Below, in pieces: positions 46,201-58,400 of a stretch of DNA of 64,000 bases. The DNA lies in assembly GCA_963681505.1 (NCBI GenBank), contig OY811978.1:7424586-7488585 (forward strand), written 5' to 3'. A model generated the notes under the pieces. The model was not told where the DNA came from, searched no databases, and worked only from the letters and a program-made list of their open reading frames with translations. This DNA is from Eunapius fragilis. Its lineage: Eukaryota > Porifera > Demospongiae > Spongillida > Spongillidae. The first letter of the stretch is position 1; the number at the start of each line of letters is the position of its first letter. Made by a program: the position numbers and the translations under genes.

Positions 46201-46913
46201 GTAGGTAAGTATTATGTCTCTCTTATAGGTAGGCAGAGAGATCAACGAAGGTAAGTGGTCTTTATGGTTGTGTAATGATGCTCAATTTGGCCATGCGTTT
46301 CATCTTCCGTAGTTATTCGCGTGTCAAAAAAAAAAGAACACGCTGCTGCGTGGTAATTCTACGGTGGAATTCACTAATCACTTGTGCAGGGATCGTAGTA
46401 AGTGTTGAACGTGTGTGAGTGTTCTTTTAAACTCAAACCAGGCAAATCGATTTACGAAGAAAACATTAAAAGGTAGAGTCTTTACAATGCCGTGTTCTTT
46501 ACAATACAATAGATACACCGCTGAAGACAGAAATCGAGCGTACGCTTGGCAAGTAAACTCAAGTACGTTGGAAAATGTGTACCGTTTTGACATTTACCGT
46601 AGCGTGTTCTTTAATACAGAAAGCCGACAGCAAGCACAGCATAAAACCACTGGTCCACTACTAAACAATAGATCGAACCTGCCCTAGAAATGGCAAGTAC
46701 TACCCGCTGAAGAACTTGCTATGCGCACTCTATGTTCACAGCGCTTCAGTTGCTCCCAGTAAGTCATGGATGTTTATACCGCGGCTACTGACTTGACGCG
46801 CACTGTACCTCAACTTCAGGACCGAATGGATGCAAAGCAGCATTGATGATGGAGGAAAGAAGTATAGAAAGCAGAATTTTGTACTGCTTATTCATGTCGT
46901 TGTGATTTCATCA
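46201..46913. other. No confident gene
   Basis: A 90-codon plus frame (46415-46687) overlaps a 71-codon minus frame. Neither has a known motif. Confidence 0.35.
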
Positions 46914-47086
46914 CAGGGAAAAAACGTGTGGAATCAAATTCTGATTTTACAGAGGGTTTTTAAATCTTCTGAAAGATCATTGCCTGATCTTACATAGAAA
47001 ATCTGACGCGTGTGATTTGTGTGTGATTCTCTGTAATATCATGCAATGATTCAAAAATGATTCCGCGCATTTTTTCCCTGTGCATT
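46914..47086. mobile_element. MITE with CACAGGGAAAAAA ends
   Basis: CACAGGGAAAAAACGTGTGG at 46914 mirrors GATTCCGCGCATTTTTTCCC ending TGTG at about 47086, with about 25-bp inverted ends. It is 173 bp long and AT-rich inside. I could not settle the target duplication, so the superfamily is open. Confidence 0.65.
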
Positions 47087-47452
47087 ATATAAAGTTTGCA
47101 ACTCATATTATTATTGGTTATTGGGAATGGATATAGTAGCCGAATGCAGATCGGGATATGCTACGATAACCACTCGTATACCGAAACTCTGCATACAAAC
47201 ATCAAACGTATGCTGAAACGTTACAAGGGTCAGTATACGGTCATGAAACGTATACTGATTGATATACAGAGGTCGTATGCAGCAGACCTGATATCATACG
47301 TATATACAATGTATCCGTATCCGGAGTTATCGGGAGCCTGCATTCCAGTCGTACCTAAAACTGCATACGCGACGATTGCAGACCAGTTTTGTGTAATATC
47401 AATGCAATATACAACACCGCATACGGTATGCCTTCGCGCAGTGAATTATAAA

Positions 47453-47720
47453 CTAATGAAATGCATAAGAGTCAGGAGTAGTGGCCGCCACAGTAAGGCA
47501 CTGGATCAGGTAGCTGTTGCTTTTGGTGTCACCAGTTGTGGCTGAGAGCCTGCGACCTAGCTCTCTGAGAAAGATCAAGGAAAGAGGACTAAGTACTCCT
47601 GACATTTCAATGGCAATAGGGGTGAAACACATGCCTGGATGTCTTTCCAAATAGGAGTACTTAGCCTCTTTCTGGTCCTCTACCTGACTAGCAACAGTAC
47701 TGCTGTCACAGTGGGCTGAG
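47453..47720 (-). pseudogene. LINE-type reverse transcriptase C-terminal remnant
   Basis: The minus frame reads HPGMCFTPIAIEMSGVLSPL, then SLIFLRELGRRLSATTGD and SNSYLIQCLTVAAT. This F-x-P-I-A-x-E-x-x-G ... L-G-R-R ... Y-L-x-Q-x-L-S-V-A pattern closes many non-LTR retrotransposon ORF2-like proteins in invertebrates. Only the tail is present, a typical 5'-truncated copy. The family is not resolved. Confidence 0.6.
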
Positions 47721-47999
47721 AGGGGGCATAGGTGTTAGAACATGTGGCATCACAAACCAAAAGGTTACCGCTTTCCATGGAACCATCGGGACGTTTCCCA
47801 TCAGAGTGGTCTAGACTAATGGGTTCCAGTTTGGATGGGATGTGGGAAGTGGACAGGGCTCGGTGGAATATGAATATGTCGTTTAATTTTTATGTGAAAA
47901 ATAATTTCAGCGAATAGAAAGCTGGTGGTCTCAACTAAGAAAATCAAAATGTGATTGGTGGATTAACTTATTTAAGGTCAGTTTACATACATAATTGTA

Positions 48000-48810
48000 T
48001 GTGACTTAGATTGTAACTTTTGTGCAAGATTTTTACAATCGCAGGATCACTGTAGATTTCGTACGCGACAATCCACCCGCACTTCACGTTCAAAGGAATA
48101 ATGAATCACACGACACACATTACAATTATTACGTAACAACTAAATAGACACTCCCCCTTGACTAGCATAGCTGGTCAACAAGGGACATGGTTAACAAAGG
48201 GTTCAATCATTCAGTAGTTCCTGTATCCTAAATCTGGCGGCCTGGGCTGCTGCCCTTCTAGGACGATGAGAATCCTTATCCTCCTCAATGATAGGATCAA
48301 CCGAACGCTCTCCTTGGTCAGTGGCTGGTTCTTGCAATCCTGAAGGTACTACATCAGTCTCGAGTGGATAGATGTGCTGAACAGGTCGCCTCAACAGTAT
48401 TGGACGTCTATCACCTGATTGCACGCGTAGGGAAGTCCCCCTTACGCTTCCATCTGAACCATGTAGCAGCTCCTCAACTCGACCCATTCACCACAAGGAC
48501 CTTGGTTTGTTAGGCTCATGAATCATTACTACATCTCCCACGGCGATAGCATCGTTGGTAGGCCTTGCTTGTAAGTTACGATGACTTTCTCTCAATCCAG
48601 TGAGATACTTAGCCTTCCATCTTTCCCAGAAGTGGTGCAGAATTCTGTTTAGATAGACCATCCGCTGCGTCAGGCCAGTTCGGTCAGGATTGGTTCCGAA
48701 GTCTGGGTCTGTCTCACTGTTCACCGAATCAGGTAAATTGAGCAGACGGTGACCAACAAGCAAGTGGGATGGTGTGAGCGGTTCATCCACATCCTCTGAT
48801 GACACATAAG
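48000..48810 (-). pseudogene. BEL/Pao polyprotein tail (DUF5641) and 3' LTR start
   Basis: Minus frames 48488-48805 and 48203-48487 are in one phase, separated by a TGA at 48488-48490. They read LTPSHLLVGHRLLNLP, VYLNRILHHFWERWKAKYL, VEELLHGSDGSVRG and RRPVQHIYPLE, the DUF5641 region after a BEL/Pao integrase. After the stop, a purine tract TCAAGGGGGAG is followed by TGTCTATTTAG, the likely 3' LTR start (plus end 48150). The LTR far end is not determined. Confidence 0.8.
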
Positions 48811-48820
48811 AAATGGGGCG

Positions 48821-50074
48821 TTGTTTGTGGAAAGGTTCATCCGTTCAATCTACGTCGATGACCTTACTTGTGGATCCGACAGTAAAGAAGGAGCCATTGA
48901 ACTGTACACTAAGTCCAGGCATTGTATGGCTGAAGCGGGATTCAATCTAAGGAAGTTCATCTCCAATTCGTCAGCTGTTCAAGCTCACATTTCTTCTCAA
49001 ACATCATCCACAACAGAGATTGGTGATGGCCTACTTACACATGATGATGAATCCTACACGAAGACCACCCTAGGGGAGCATGAACAGTCGGACAACTCTG
49101 AGACTGCGAAGGTGTTGGGGGTGAAGTGGATACCAAGAGATGATGTCCTCATCTTTTATATCAGCAACCTTCACAGTATCGCTACTGTTACAGAACCCAC
49201 CAAACGGAACATTATTGGGCTCTGTGCGAGGTTCTACGACCCTCTGGGGTTTGTTTCGTCTGTAACAGTGCGATTTAAGATGCTATTCCAGGAAATTTGC
49301 ACTGCCAAGCTGGACTGGGATGCTCACTTAGATGGTGAATTACTGAAGAAGTGGAATGGATTGCTGTTGGGTCTTCGACAGTCACAACCACTCTATGTTC
49401 CACGCTGCTACTTCCATGGTCTTGACAAGCCTACTTCTTGCAACCTCGTTGGATTTTGTGACGCTTCAAAAAGGGCATATGCAGCAGTTGTTTACCTGAA
49501 AATGAGACTTGCAGATAAATGTGTCGTACGATTCGTTGATTCTAGAACATGGGTCGCCCCTCTGAACACGCAGACGATACCAAGGCTTGGACTGTTGGCT
49601 GCTCTTCTTCTTTCTCGACTATTATCCAGTGTAGCCAGTGCCCTAGGACCAGAGTTAGTACTTGGTGAACCAGTGTGTTATACTGACTCAAAAATTGCAC
49701 TGTTCTGGATCAGGAGATATGAGAAAGAATGGAGACAATTTGTTCAAAATCGTGTCAAAGAAATTCGATCCTTGATTCCTACCAAGTATTGGCACCATTG
49801 TTCTGGCGAAACAAATCCGGCTGATCTTCCTTCAAGAGGAGTCGATCTTTCTGAGCTGACCGAGAGCACATTGTCATGCCGCGTTTCTTCTCTCTTGCCC
49901 CTCAGGCACACCTGTCACCACACCACTTCCCTCAAGGCTAGCAGAGCTCTAGAGGACCACCTGCAACTCCTATGCTATTTGTACCTACCACCTGGAACCA
50001 CACTTAACCAATCTATTGGGGGTTACACTTTGGGCAGCACCCCTTTGGGCTTCTACCCTGACCAACCAAGTTAA
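48821..50074 (+). pseudogene. BEL/Pao reverse transcriptase and RNase H fragment
   Basis: The 417-codon plus frame opens with RFIRSIYVDDLTCGS, containing the YVDD catalytic motif, and continues with VLGVKWIPRDD, RFYDPLGFVSSV and LVGFCDASKRAYAAVVY, plus an RNase H-like stretch ending WHHCSGETNPADLPSRG. This is the Pao-type RT/RNase H order. It begins abruptly about 10 bp from the oppositely oriented DUF5641 tail, so it is not the same intact copy. The last 60 residues are not conserved. Confidence 0.85.
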
Positions 50075-50342
50075 ACCCATGACCGCTTCAAGGCAAGCCA
50101 GCGCTTCCTTGGTCCCAGACTTGGCCTGATGGACTCAACCTGTCACCGGGTTGCCGGATGATGCCCTTTTGGGCAAACTGTTATCATCAACTAATTTAGA
50201 CGCATGACGGGGACCTAGATGGGAGAACGCATCAGCCAGATATACCTTTGACCCATACGCACAAAAGAGCATTCATGCAACATTAATGGAATTTAAGCAT
50301 ATATGTATGATACCAATTGATGCCACAAATCAACTGTTACAC
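50075..50342. other. No confident gene
   Basis: Sequence beyond the BEL/Pao frame. Some of it may be retroelement-derived. No recognised motif. Confidence 0.35.
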
Positions 50343-50570
50343 ACATACAGTGCACACATACAAACACACACACATGCATACAAGCACACACACACACAAA
50401 TACATACATAAACACACATACAAACACACACATACAGATACACGTATAAACACACACAAATACACATAGACACATACACACACAAACACACACACATGCA
50501 CACACACAAATGCACACACAAACACACACACATACCAACACCCACACACACACATACACACATACACACT
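50343..50570. repeat. CA-rich microsatellite in the NF-kappaB-like intron
   Basis: Interrupted CA repeats with ACATA variants. The tract begins only a few bases beyond the splice donor at 50573, so it is the start of the intron following the first ankyrin exon. Confidence 0.9.
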
Positions 50571-50573
50571 CAC

Positions 50574-50968
50574 GTGTCTCCCTCCTGGTTCTGAACAGCT
50601 GTCAGATTCCTCTGTGCGGCCAGCAGATAACGTACATCTTTGGTAGAGGCCCAGGCCAACAGTGCATTGAACATGCACTCACACACTTGGAAGGCTGCCT
50701 CCTGTTTATCATGGAGGGCCTGCATGGCTTGTTGGAGCTCCGCAACCGTGGCCACGCCCCCAACCTTCATCTCTGGGAAAGAGGTGAGGGGATGGGTGGG
50801 GAGTAGGCGGATGCCATCTTCTTTGCCACCAAAACTGCTATCCCAGGCTATAGCAATTTACACAATGACCTGTCCTTCATCATGACATCACAATGTCCAC
50901 ACCATCACACTCCTCCTTACACTTCTGCTATGCTGGATTCCATATACCTGCCCCATGGTGGTCGTAGC
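50574..50968 (-). CDS. NF-kappaB-like gene: exons with linker and first ankyrin repeat
   Basis: Exon 50574-50834 (acceptor GGGATAGCAG, donor GTGAGTG) codes for FGGKEDGIRLLP, TVAELQQAMQALHDKQ and then ALLAWASTKDVRYLLAAQRN followed by LTAVQNQEGDT. The last part matches the start of the p105/p100 ankyrin domain, where A-L-x-x-x-A-x-T-x-D-V-x-x-L-L-A-x-Q-R is followed by G-D. A 21-bp micro-exon at 50948-50968 keeps the phase. The Rel homology domain is expected further upstream (higher coordinates) and was not found. The following ankyrin exons lie somewhere before 28310. Confidence 0.78.
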
Positions 50969-51122
50969 CTGTAGACAGGGACGTCTTATGATGATACAGA
51001 TCAGAGATAATATATCTCCGGTAAGATGCCCGCACGTAGTACTCAGATGCAAATAATTGCCAACATTACATACACACGCTGCCTTAGATCTATCCAGTTA
51101 GTGACAGGCCTGCCAGGAGGGC

Positions 51123-51305
51123 ATACACAGCCAAAAAAAAAACCGTAACTGATCAGCTGTTACGGATTGTTTTACGGATCCGATTGACGGTTTCGAAATC
51201 GGATCCGTAACAGTCGATTTGTCAAATGACGTGTAGCGGGTTGTTATTACGGTTCTGGCACAAATAGATATCTGATCCGTAACAAATCCGTAACGGATGT
51301 TTTGC
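51123..51305. repeat. Repeat rich in CCGTAAC/GTTACGG
   Basis: The segment contains GATCCGTAAC and its mirror several times, preceded by an A run. A related segment is at about 61000-61225. It could be a MITE with internal inverted repeats, but the ends are not clear. Confidence 0.5.
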
Positions 51306-51447
51306 CATAAATCGGCACATGAAAGACGCTTTAAAGCCCCTCCTACCTAGCTTTTTAAATTATTCATAACTAACGTTTGTATATTTAGAACAAAGAATAC
51401 AAAGCGTACACACAGGGCACAAACAATACACAACCAAATCTTATCCC

Positions 51448-51608
51448 GCCCGTAACGTGAGCGGTACCCAACTTTGCGTAACGTTAGCGTATACGGGACC
51501 GTAATAACCCTGTTAAATGAATAACGTATCATTTTCATTTACTTGCACTGTTACGGGCCCGTATACGCTAACGTTACGCCAAAGTTGGGTACCGCTCACG
51601 TTACGGCG
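51448..51608. repeat. Foldback with 60-bp arms
   Basis: Left arm 51448-51508 (GCCCGTAACGTGAGCGGTAC onward) is mirrored by 51549-51608 with few mismatches around a 40-bp centre. It could form a long hairpin and may be another MITE. Confidence 0.8.
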
Positions 51609-51639
51609 TTTCAAGAATTGGTTGTGTAGTCCATTTTCT

Positions 51640-51790
51640 CAGTTCCACGCAGCTTCAAGTTCCACGCGTGCAGGAACAGCTTCTCAGTTCCACGCGTGCA
51701 GGAACAGCTTCTCAGTTCCACGCGTGCAGGAACAGCTTCTCAGTTCCACGCGTGCAGGAACAGCTTCTCAGTTCCACGCGTGCAGGAACG
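51640..51790. repeat. 28-bp tandem array of a near-palindrome
   Basis: About five units of CAGTTCCACGCGTGCAGGAA plus a short spacer AGCTTCT. Each holds GTTCC and GGAAC half-sites around ACGCGT. The units are nearly identical. Confidence 0.9.
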
Positions 51791-51799
51791 GTTAGTTTG

Positions 51800-52573
51800 C
51801 TGTAGCTACAAATACAAAAAGATGTGAAATAGGGGAAAAGTAAAACATCCGACTGACCTTATTATTTGGAACGGTATCTGCAAAAGAACAGACCATGTAA
51901 CCAATGCCACATGAGCTCAATGCCTACATTTAGAGATGTAAGTTCTAGCGATGCTCTTCCACTGATGCGCATGACGTTCACCTGCTCAGAGAAATGTAAG
52001 TTAAACAGTACAGTACATTAGCCTTACCTGAAGGAGCAAAGTTCAGTAGAGTGCTGACTATTAAAAAGACTATAATAGAGCCTGTTAGAACAGGGGATAC
52101 ACACTACGGACAAAGCCAACCTGAGCAATGAGTTGAGAGACAGTTGCAGCGCAGAGGTGGTGTCTGAGCGTCAAAGGTAAACCCAACTTTCCAGCCATAC
52201 CCACGCTATTATCAGCAGCTTACCAAATGCATGAGCAGTACAATTGGGCTTCATGTTTCTTTCAGTAGGCCAACACCCCAAGCCTATGAGAGATGCACTT
52301 ACGGGAGCCACCTCATTCTGAAATGAACTGAAATTGAATCTCCTGACACATGCACGTTACAGAGGCTTACCAACAGCATAGCTTTCCACTTCTAGCTGTA
52401 TGTCAACTGTAACACAACCATATCCAAATCCAAACTGACTAAGTACGATGGAAGGGATCAAAACTATGCTGGGCGAATCTATACTGGTATTGGGTGGCGT
52501 ACCTGAGAGTTGGTTTGCTGAGCGCTGGTTCATTCTGTCTCGCACACCGGCCGTCTGTGTTGCCTCAAATAGT
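51800..52573 (-). CDS. Candidate exons of an unrecognised minus-strand gene
   Basis: The exon at 52372-52573 (acceptor TTCATTCCAG, donor GTAAGCC; LFEATQTAGVRDRMNQ, then VTVDIQLEVESYAVG) is followed by further short segments with splice-like borders (near 52300, 52160, 52060 and 51990). One of them codes for a hydrophobic SIIVFLIVSTLLNFAPS. Several alternative readings exist. An upstream exon candidate at 60604-60665 matches in phase across the hAT insertion. No family is recognised. Confidence 0.3.
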
Positions 52574-52799
52574 CTGGAATGAACATAAACCATAGGCGGC
52601 GGAAGGTGAATAAACCTGGGGGGGCGGAATTGTAGCGTAAATCGGAGGTGGGGTCTTTAATTATTGCCGATTTTTCCTTTTAACCCGCACGTTCTCTCGC
52701 TTTCTTTACAATGTACATGTACATGTACATGTAAATGACTGTGCAAGTACCCTCGCATGCAAAATATAATTTTCATTTTAACATGTACATGCGTATGTT

Positions 52800-54130
52800 T
52801 TACGAAAATTCTCCATAATATGCAATGAAGTCTTGGGCTATAGCAGCCAAATCAATTGCATCAGTCATCTCTTTGTGACAATGGAGTAAGAGAATGTTAT
52901 TCAGTCTACATTGAGTCATTGTTGATCTCAAGTAGTTTTTCAACCTTCTTAATGACGAAAAAGATCTTTCTGCAGTAGTTGTTATCATAAATATTTTAAC
53001 TAACTTTACCATATCTGAAAATACACCCAATGTTAAAGGTGAAGACGATAGTATTTCAGCAATCATTGAGACAATGCTAATATTTTTAAGGTGCATGAAT
53101 GAGGGCGTAGATTTAAGTTCCTTTATTAAATCGGGAAGCATATTTAACTGCCTTTGCATGTAATTTAGAAGGATTGAGATCTCTTTCATAAAATTTTAGC
53201 AGTTCACTGTCAATTTGTAATGAACCAGGTACATCCCACAGCTTCTAAAATAAGTCTTTCAATTGCAAGTGGTATTTGGAGTGATGGTTGGTCAAATCTT
53301 CTACTTAATTCATGACTACAACATTGATCACGTCAAAGTATATCTTCCTACAATATTCTAAAGGGGTTTCAAAAACATAAGGTTCACTGTCAGTATCAAT
53401 TCTTGGTGGCCTCCTAGCACGAGGCAGACATGGTGGATGTGTTAATAGGTTTGAATCGTTTAGGCAGTTTTCATAAAACAAATTGTACGTGCCACATTCA
53501 CTTGTCCTACAGCATCTTGCAACATGATATTTTTGCTTTGAAGAAACAATGATACTTCTTCTGTTATTGCAAATACAAGATGACATAATCTGAAACCAAA
53601 GTATGTTTGATATAATTCGAGCTGTGCCATAACTCCTCCAAATCGTCTGCCATAATCATCATGGCTAGTAGTATTGATCTCTCCAAATGTATGAATTAAA
53701 GTTTCATAATTCTTTAGAATTGAGTCCAAAGCACCTGCACGAACTGTCCACCATGTAGGACACAAAGGTCTAAGCCCAGGAGATTCAGGTGAGAATTCCT
53801 TTTGGCACTTCTCAAATACAAGATAACGCTTTGGAGAGTATTTAATTAATTGCAACATTTCACCTACTAAACCCAGACAGTCTCTAACAATTACACATAA
53901 TTTTGCTGCATCATACAGAGCTTTCTTTCAATCATTAAAACCATCTCTGATGAATGCTGGTTCTATGTTTTTGCTTAAACATAATTCTTTCTGTTCATAA
54001 TAAAGTCTACAATAGAAGCAGAATGCCTTCCTACTTGTAATACACAGGGTTAATCTTTGTACCACTTAATTTGGAATGATCGATATTCATTTTTTCCGCC
54101 AAACATTTGCCTTGTTTCTAACAAAATTAT
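52800..54130 (-). pseudogene. hAT transposase with TTF finger, internally deleted
   Basis: In minus order: a TTF-type zinc-finger remnant (about 53940-54100, KAFCFYCRLYYEQKE then FIRDGFND followed by a TGA), a jump to the late core (LCPTWWTVRAGALDSIL and YETLIHTFGEI), and the C-terminal dimerisation domain (TTTAERSFSSLRRLKNYLRS then MTQCRLNNILLLH) ending at 52800. Several frameshifts occur and the central catalytic DUF4371 region is missing. The order matches ZMYM1-like hAT proteins. Confidence 0.8.
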
Positions 54131-54475
54131 TTCATCTTGACAATAGTGAGGAGTGTCCTTTTTTCCACAGCATTCTGCTGCACATTTTGAGACATCTGTG
54201 CTACAATTGCAACAAAGAGAACAGCAACCATCTTACATTGCATGCATACAGTCAACATTTAACATCTATACCTTGTTAGATCATCATTATTGATTGATAC
54301 CATTGATGGTGAAGGTGGAGAGATGGATTTTGCGCTTCTACTTACTGTTTCACAAGTATTATGTTCATGGTTATGTTGAAAATTGGGAGTGCATTAAAGT
54401 AATATTAATAACACCTTGTTGGTCCTGATCATGTTGCACCATGTTATCAGTATCACTGTCTTGGTCAATGCCTTT

Positions 54476-54527
54476 GTATACACACACATGCACACACACA
54501 GACACTCATGCACACACGCACACACAT

Positions 54528-54566
<39 letters not shown>
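54476..54566. repeat. CA microsatellite
   Basis: CA repeats with a few CTCATG interruptions inside the hAT element. Confidence 0.9.
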
Positions 54567-54568
<2 letters not shown>

Positions 54569-55304
54569 ACCTGCATAATACATTTTTGAAATGGCATTTT
54601 TACACCTTTTTACGACTGGGAGTGGATGAAGATGAATCATCTGCACACTGGCTGTGGATGCCTAGAAACATGACAGCATAGTAAAGGTATTTCTAAAGGT
54701 ATGTCATGATATCGATCAGATGTGAATACCTGTACAACTCTTCTTAGAAAAGAATGAGCTGATGCTTTGCTGACGTTTCATCTCTCTCACTCTCTTCAGG
54801 AGTAATCCAGCAGAACGCCGAAGAAGTTGTAGCTACTTTGCAGTCTGCTAACTGTACACCGTTGCAGGAAACTTCGTATCACTGTACAGCAGATCGATGC
54901 CCAGACTATAGGCATCATTAATTTTATTGTTACAAATTCTACAGCGCTAATATGTACTAGCATACAAGCAACGATTATGCTTACAGAGCTCAGTTGAGAA
55001 TGAGAAATAGATGACTAAGACGATCAAGCACTGCAGTGCTGCTGAGAACGGGTCAGGGGGTGGTTGTGAAGTAAGAACAACGTCAAGATTCGAAGAAGCG
55101 TGCCAATTGCCGGATTATACCGTTAATTAGAATCAAACGCTGTAAACTAATTACCCTGCCGATACGCAATTTCAATTTGTTGCAGTCACAAGTTTTCCAG
55201 TCAGCTTAAAAATCTGGGGGGGGGGCGGAATGATGCTTCCGCCCCCCCCCCCCCCCCCCCCCCCCCCCCATGGCAAAAGTGGGGGGGCTAAAGCCCCTCA
55301 GCCC
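54567..55304. other. Non-coding part of the hAT element
   Basis: No coding sequence recognised. It ends in a G/C homopolymer region (about 55215-55290) that belongs to the terminal part of the hAT. Confidence 0.5.
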
Positions 55305-55473
55305 TGTTACGCTCAATACAACCACTCTTTTGGCAGATGCACACGGACTTCTCAGTCCACGAGATTAATCCCAAAAACTATGCAAAAGGATGGTCACGTG
55401 CCCCCGTGCCCAGTCCTACAACATCCCCTCCCTTTTATCTATCAACAGCAGCATACACACAAAATGTTCAAAG

Positions 55474-58400
55474 TTAGTGTTTCACGAAATCCTGAAACCG
55501 TGCTGGGGGTCTGGAGATACGACCACTTCGTGTCTTGTATTGATTTGGGCCAATCTCGCTCTGGACCAATTTCTGTGCAGGGTTTGGGTGAGTATTGGGC
55601 TCCGTCTCCAATGTTGGTTGTTCCTCTTCTGAAGCGCTTTTGTCCTGTTGCAGTTCATTGGGTACTCCAGCTGCTGTTGCTTGGGCTACAGGACCCTCAG
55701 CCTCTTTTGTGTTCTCCTCCAACACTTCTTCCGAGCATGATGGCTTGTTCTCTGAGGGCTTCAGAAACCTACGATTTCTCCGAACCAGCTGATCATCAAT
55801 GTCCACAATATAGGATCGATTTGACAAACGGCCCACACAAGTACCCCTGTCCCACTGAGTCTTGAACGCTCGCATATCTTGCGCCAGCACTGGTTGTCCA
55901 ACAGCAAGGGATGGCTGAGTCCTCTCTCGAGGTACCCTTTGATTGGCCCTCAGTATTTGCAGCTGCTGCTTCTTGTGCTTTTTCTCCAAAACATGGGGTT
56001 CAATGACTGGATCCCGTTTGTACTCTGCCATTGGAACAACTCCCCTTGTCCGTCGAGCCAACAGCCTCTGACAAGGGCTAGACCCCATACCAATGGTAGG
56101 GGTGTTCCTCCACTCTAGTAGGGCCAGATATGGATCTTTGCTTCTCCTCCACAGCTTCTTGGCGATTTTTACTGCCGATTCTGCCTTGCCATTGGACTGG
56201 CTGTTATACGGAGATGACAGAGTGTGTTCAAATCCCCAGGCTTGAGAGAAATCTGAGAACTCTCGAGCAGCAAACTGTGAACCACCATCTGAATGCACCC
56301 AGACTGGTATGCCATGGCGTGCAAACTGCTGCTTTGCTGCCTGAACTACAGATGAGGCTGAAAGGTCTGGCAGCTCTGACAACTCGAAGAAATCAGTGAG
56401 GTAGTCCACAACTATCAAGTAATCCTTTCTTTTAACCCTAAACAAATCCATGCCGACCTTTTCCCAGGGCTTTCCCAGAATCTCATGGACTAGCAGCTTC
56501 TCTTTAGGCAAAGTTGGGGAGGTTTCTTCACACACTGGACACTGACTCACTGTTATCTCGATGTCCTTACTCATGCCAGGCCAGTATACCACATCTCGAG
56601 CCCTTCTCACTGTGGACTGGACGCCCTGATGGCTGGAGTGCAAACGCTGCAGTATATCGGGCCTCATCTTCAACGGAATGACCACCTGCCCTGCTTTGTA
56701 CACAATACCATCCTGAACCGTCATAGTGTATCGAAAATTCCAATAGCTGCGCACCACCTCTGGTACTTGAGATATTACCGATGGCCACCCTAACGTGATC
56801 ACCTTCCGCAATGCCATCTGTTCCTCGTCCTGAAGTCCTGCTTTTCTCACCTCTGCAATACGTTGGTCACTGATAGGGATGTATTCTGATTCCTTGATGT
56901 CTTGCAGCTGGAACACCACCTCATCCAGCTTCCACTCAGTAGCCGTCTGACTCAGTGGTGCTCTGGACAACGTGTCTGCCACCACCTGCTGTTCACCTGG
57001 CCGGTACACCACATCCAGGGAATATCTTTGAAGCTGCAGCAACATCCTCTGTAGACGTCTAGGGGCAGCTAGAATGGATTTCTTTATGATGATTTCTAGT
57101 GGCTTATGATCTGTCTCTACCCGAATGTGTTTCCCAAAAATATACTGGTCAAATTTCTGGCAGGCAAAAACGATGGCCAAACATTCCAGCTCCAGAGCCA
57201 CATAGTTTCGTTCACTTCTTGTCAGGGACCGAGAGACAGACGCTACAGGACACCCTTCCTGCAGAAGAGTAGCTCCTAAACCTTCGGTACTGGCATCGCA
57301 TTGAAGAACAACTGGTTTTCGTACATCATAGAAGGATAGAAGTTGTTGTTTGGCAATCAAGTCCTTCAGTTTCAGGAACGCCTGTTTCTCTTTCTCTCCC
57401 CATTTGAACTCGGAATCTGATTCAGTCAGTTTCCTCAATGGTTCGCTCTCTTCTGACAGTTTAGGAATATACCTGGCAAGGTAGTTACACATTCCCAAAT
57501 ACCTTCGCACATCTGCTGGTCCTTTCGGCTCCGGCATCCCACATATTGCCTCTACCTTCGAGGGGTCAGGCTGAATTCCTTTTGTGGAAATGACATGACC
57601 AATGTAGAGCACTTCTGTCAAATGTAGGCGCATCTTATCCTTGTTTAGTTTCAGATGCTGTTCCCTAGCTCTGTTCAGCAGTTGCAATAGATTTGCATCG
57701 TGATTGAGTCTGGCTTCCTCCATTGCTTTCCCAACACCATACACTAGAATGTCGTCAGCAACAACTGCCACTCCTGTTAAGCCATGTAAAGCCTGCTGCA
57801 GATGCCGCTGAAACTCCTCAGGCGCAGAAGACACACCAAACGGAAGCCTCAGCCATCTGTAGCGACCCTGTGGACCCCAGAATGTAGTCAGAAAACTGCT
57901 TCTTTCAGACAGTTTTATTTGTAAGAACCCGTCCTTTGCATCCAGAAGACTGAACAGCTTTGCCTCTTTCAAATTTGGCAAAACATCGTCAATGGTCGGC
58001 ATGTTGAAATGGTTCCTGTGAATAGCCTTGTTCAGGTCTCTCGGGTCCAGGCAAATTCAGACTTGCTTCTTGTCCGGTTTCCAAACTGTTGTAAAGTTGC
58101 TGATCCAGTCCGTTGGCTGATCCACTGAAGCTATCACTCCAGCTTGCTCTAGTTGCACCAGCTTGCTCTCCACTGCTGCCCTCATGGTATGCAGGATCTT
58201 GCGTGGCCTGTTTTGAACTGGTAGCACCTTTTCATCCAAGTCAATGTCGTATTCGCCAGATAAACACCCTAAACCTGTGAACAGGTCTGCAAACTGTGAT
58301 AAGATCTGTGGCTTAGTGATTTTGCAGCCGCTGTTCACAACCGACACCTCCTCTAGTTTGTACGTCAAAAGCTTCAAGGTCAAACAAGTATCCAGGGACA

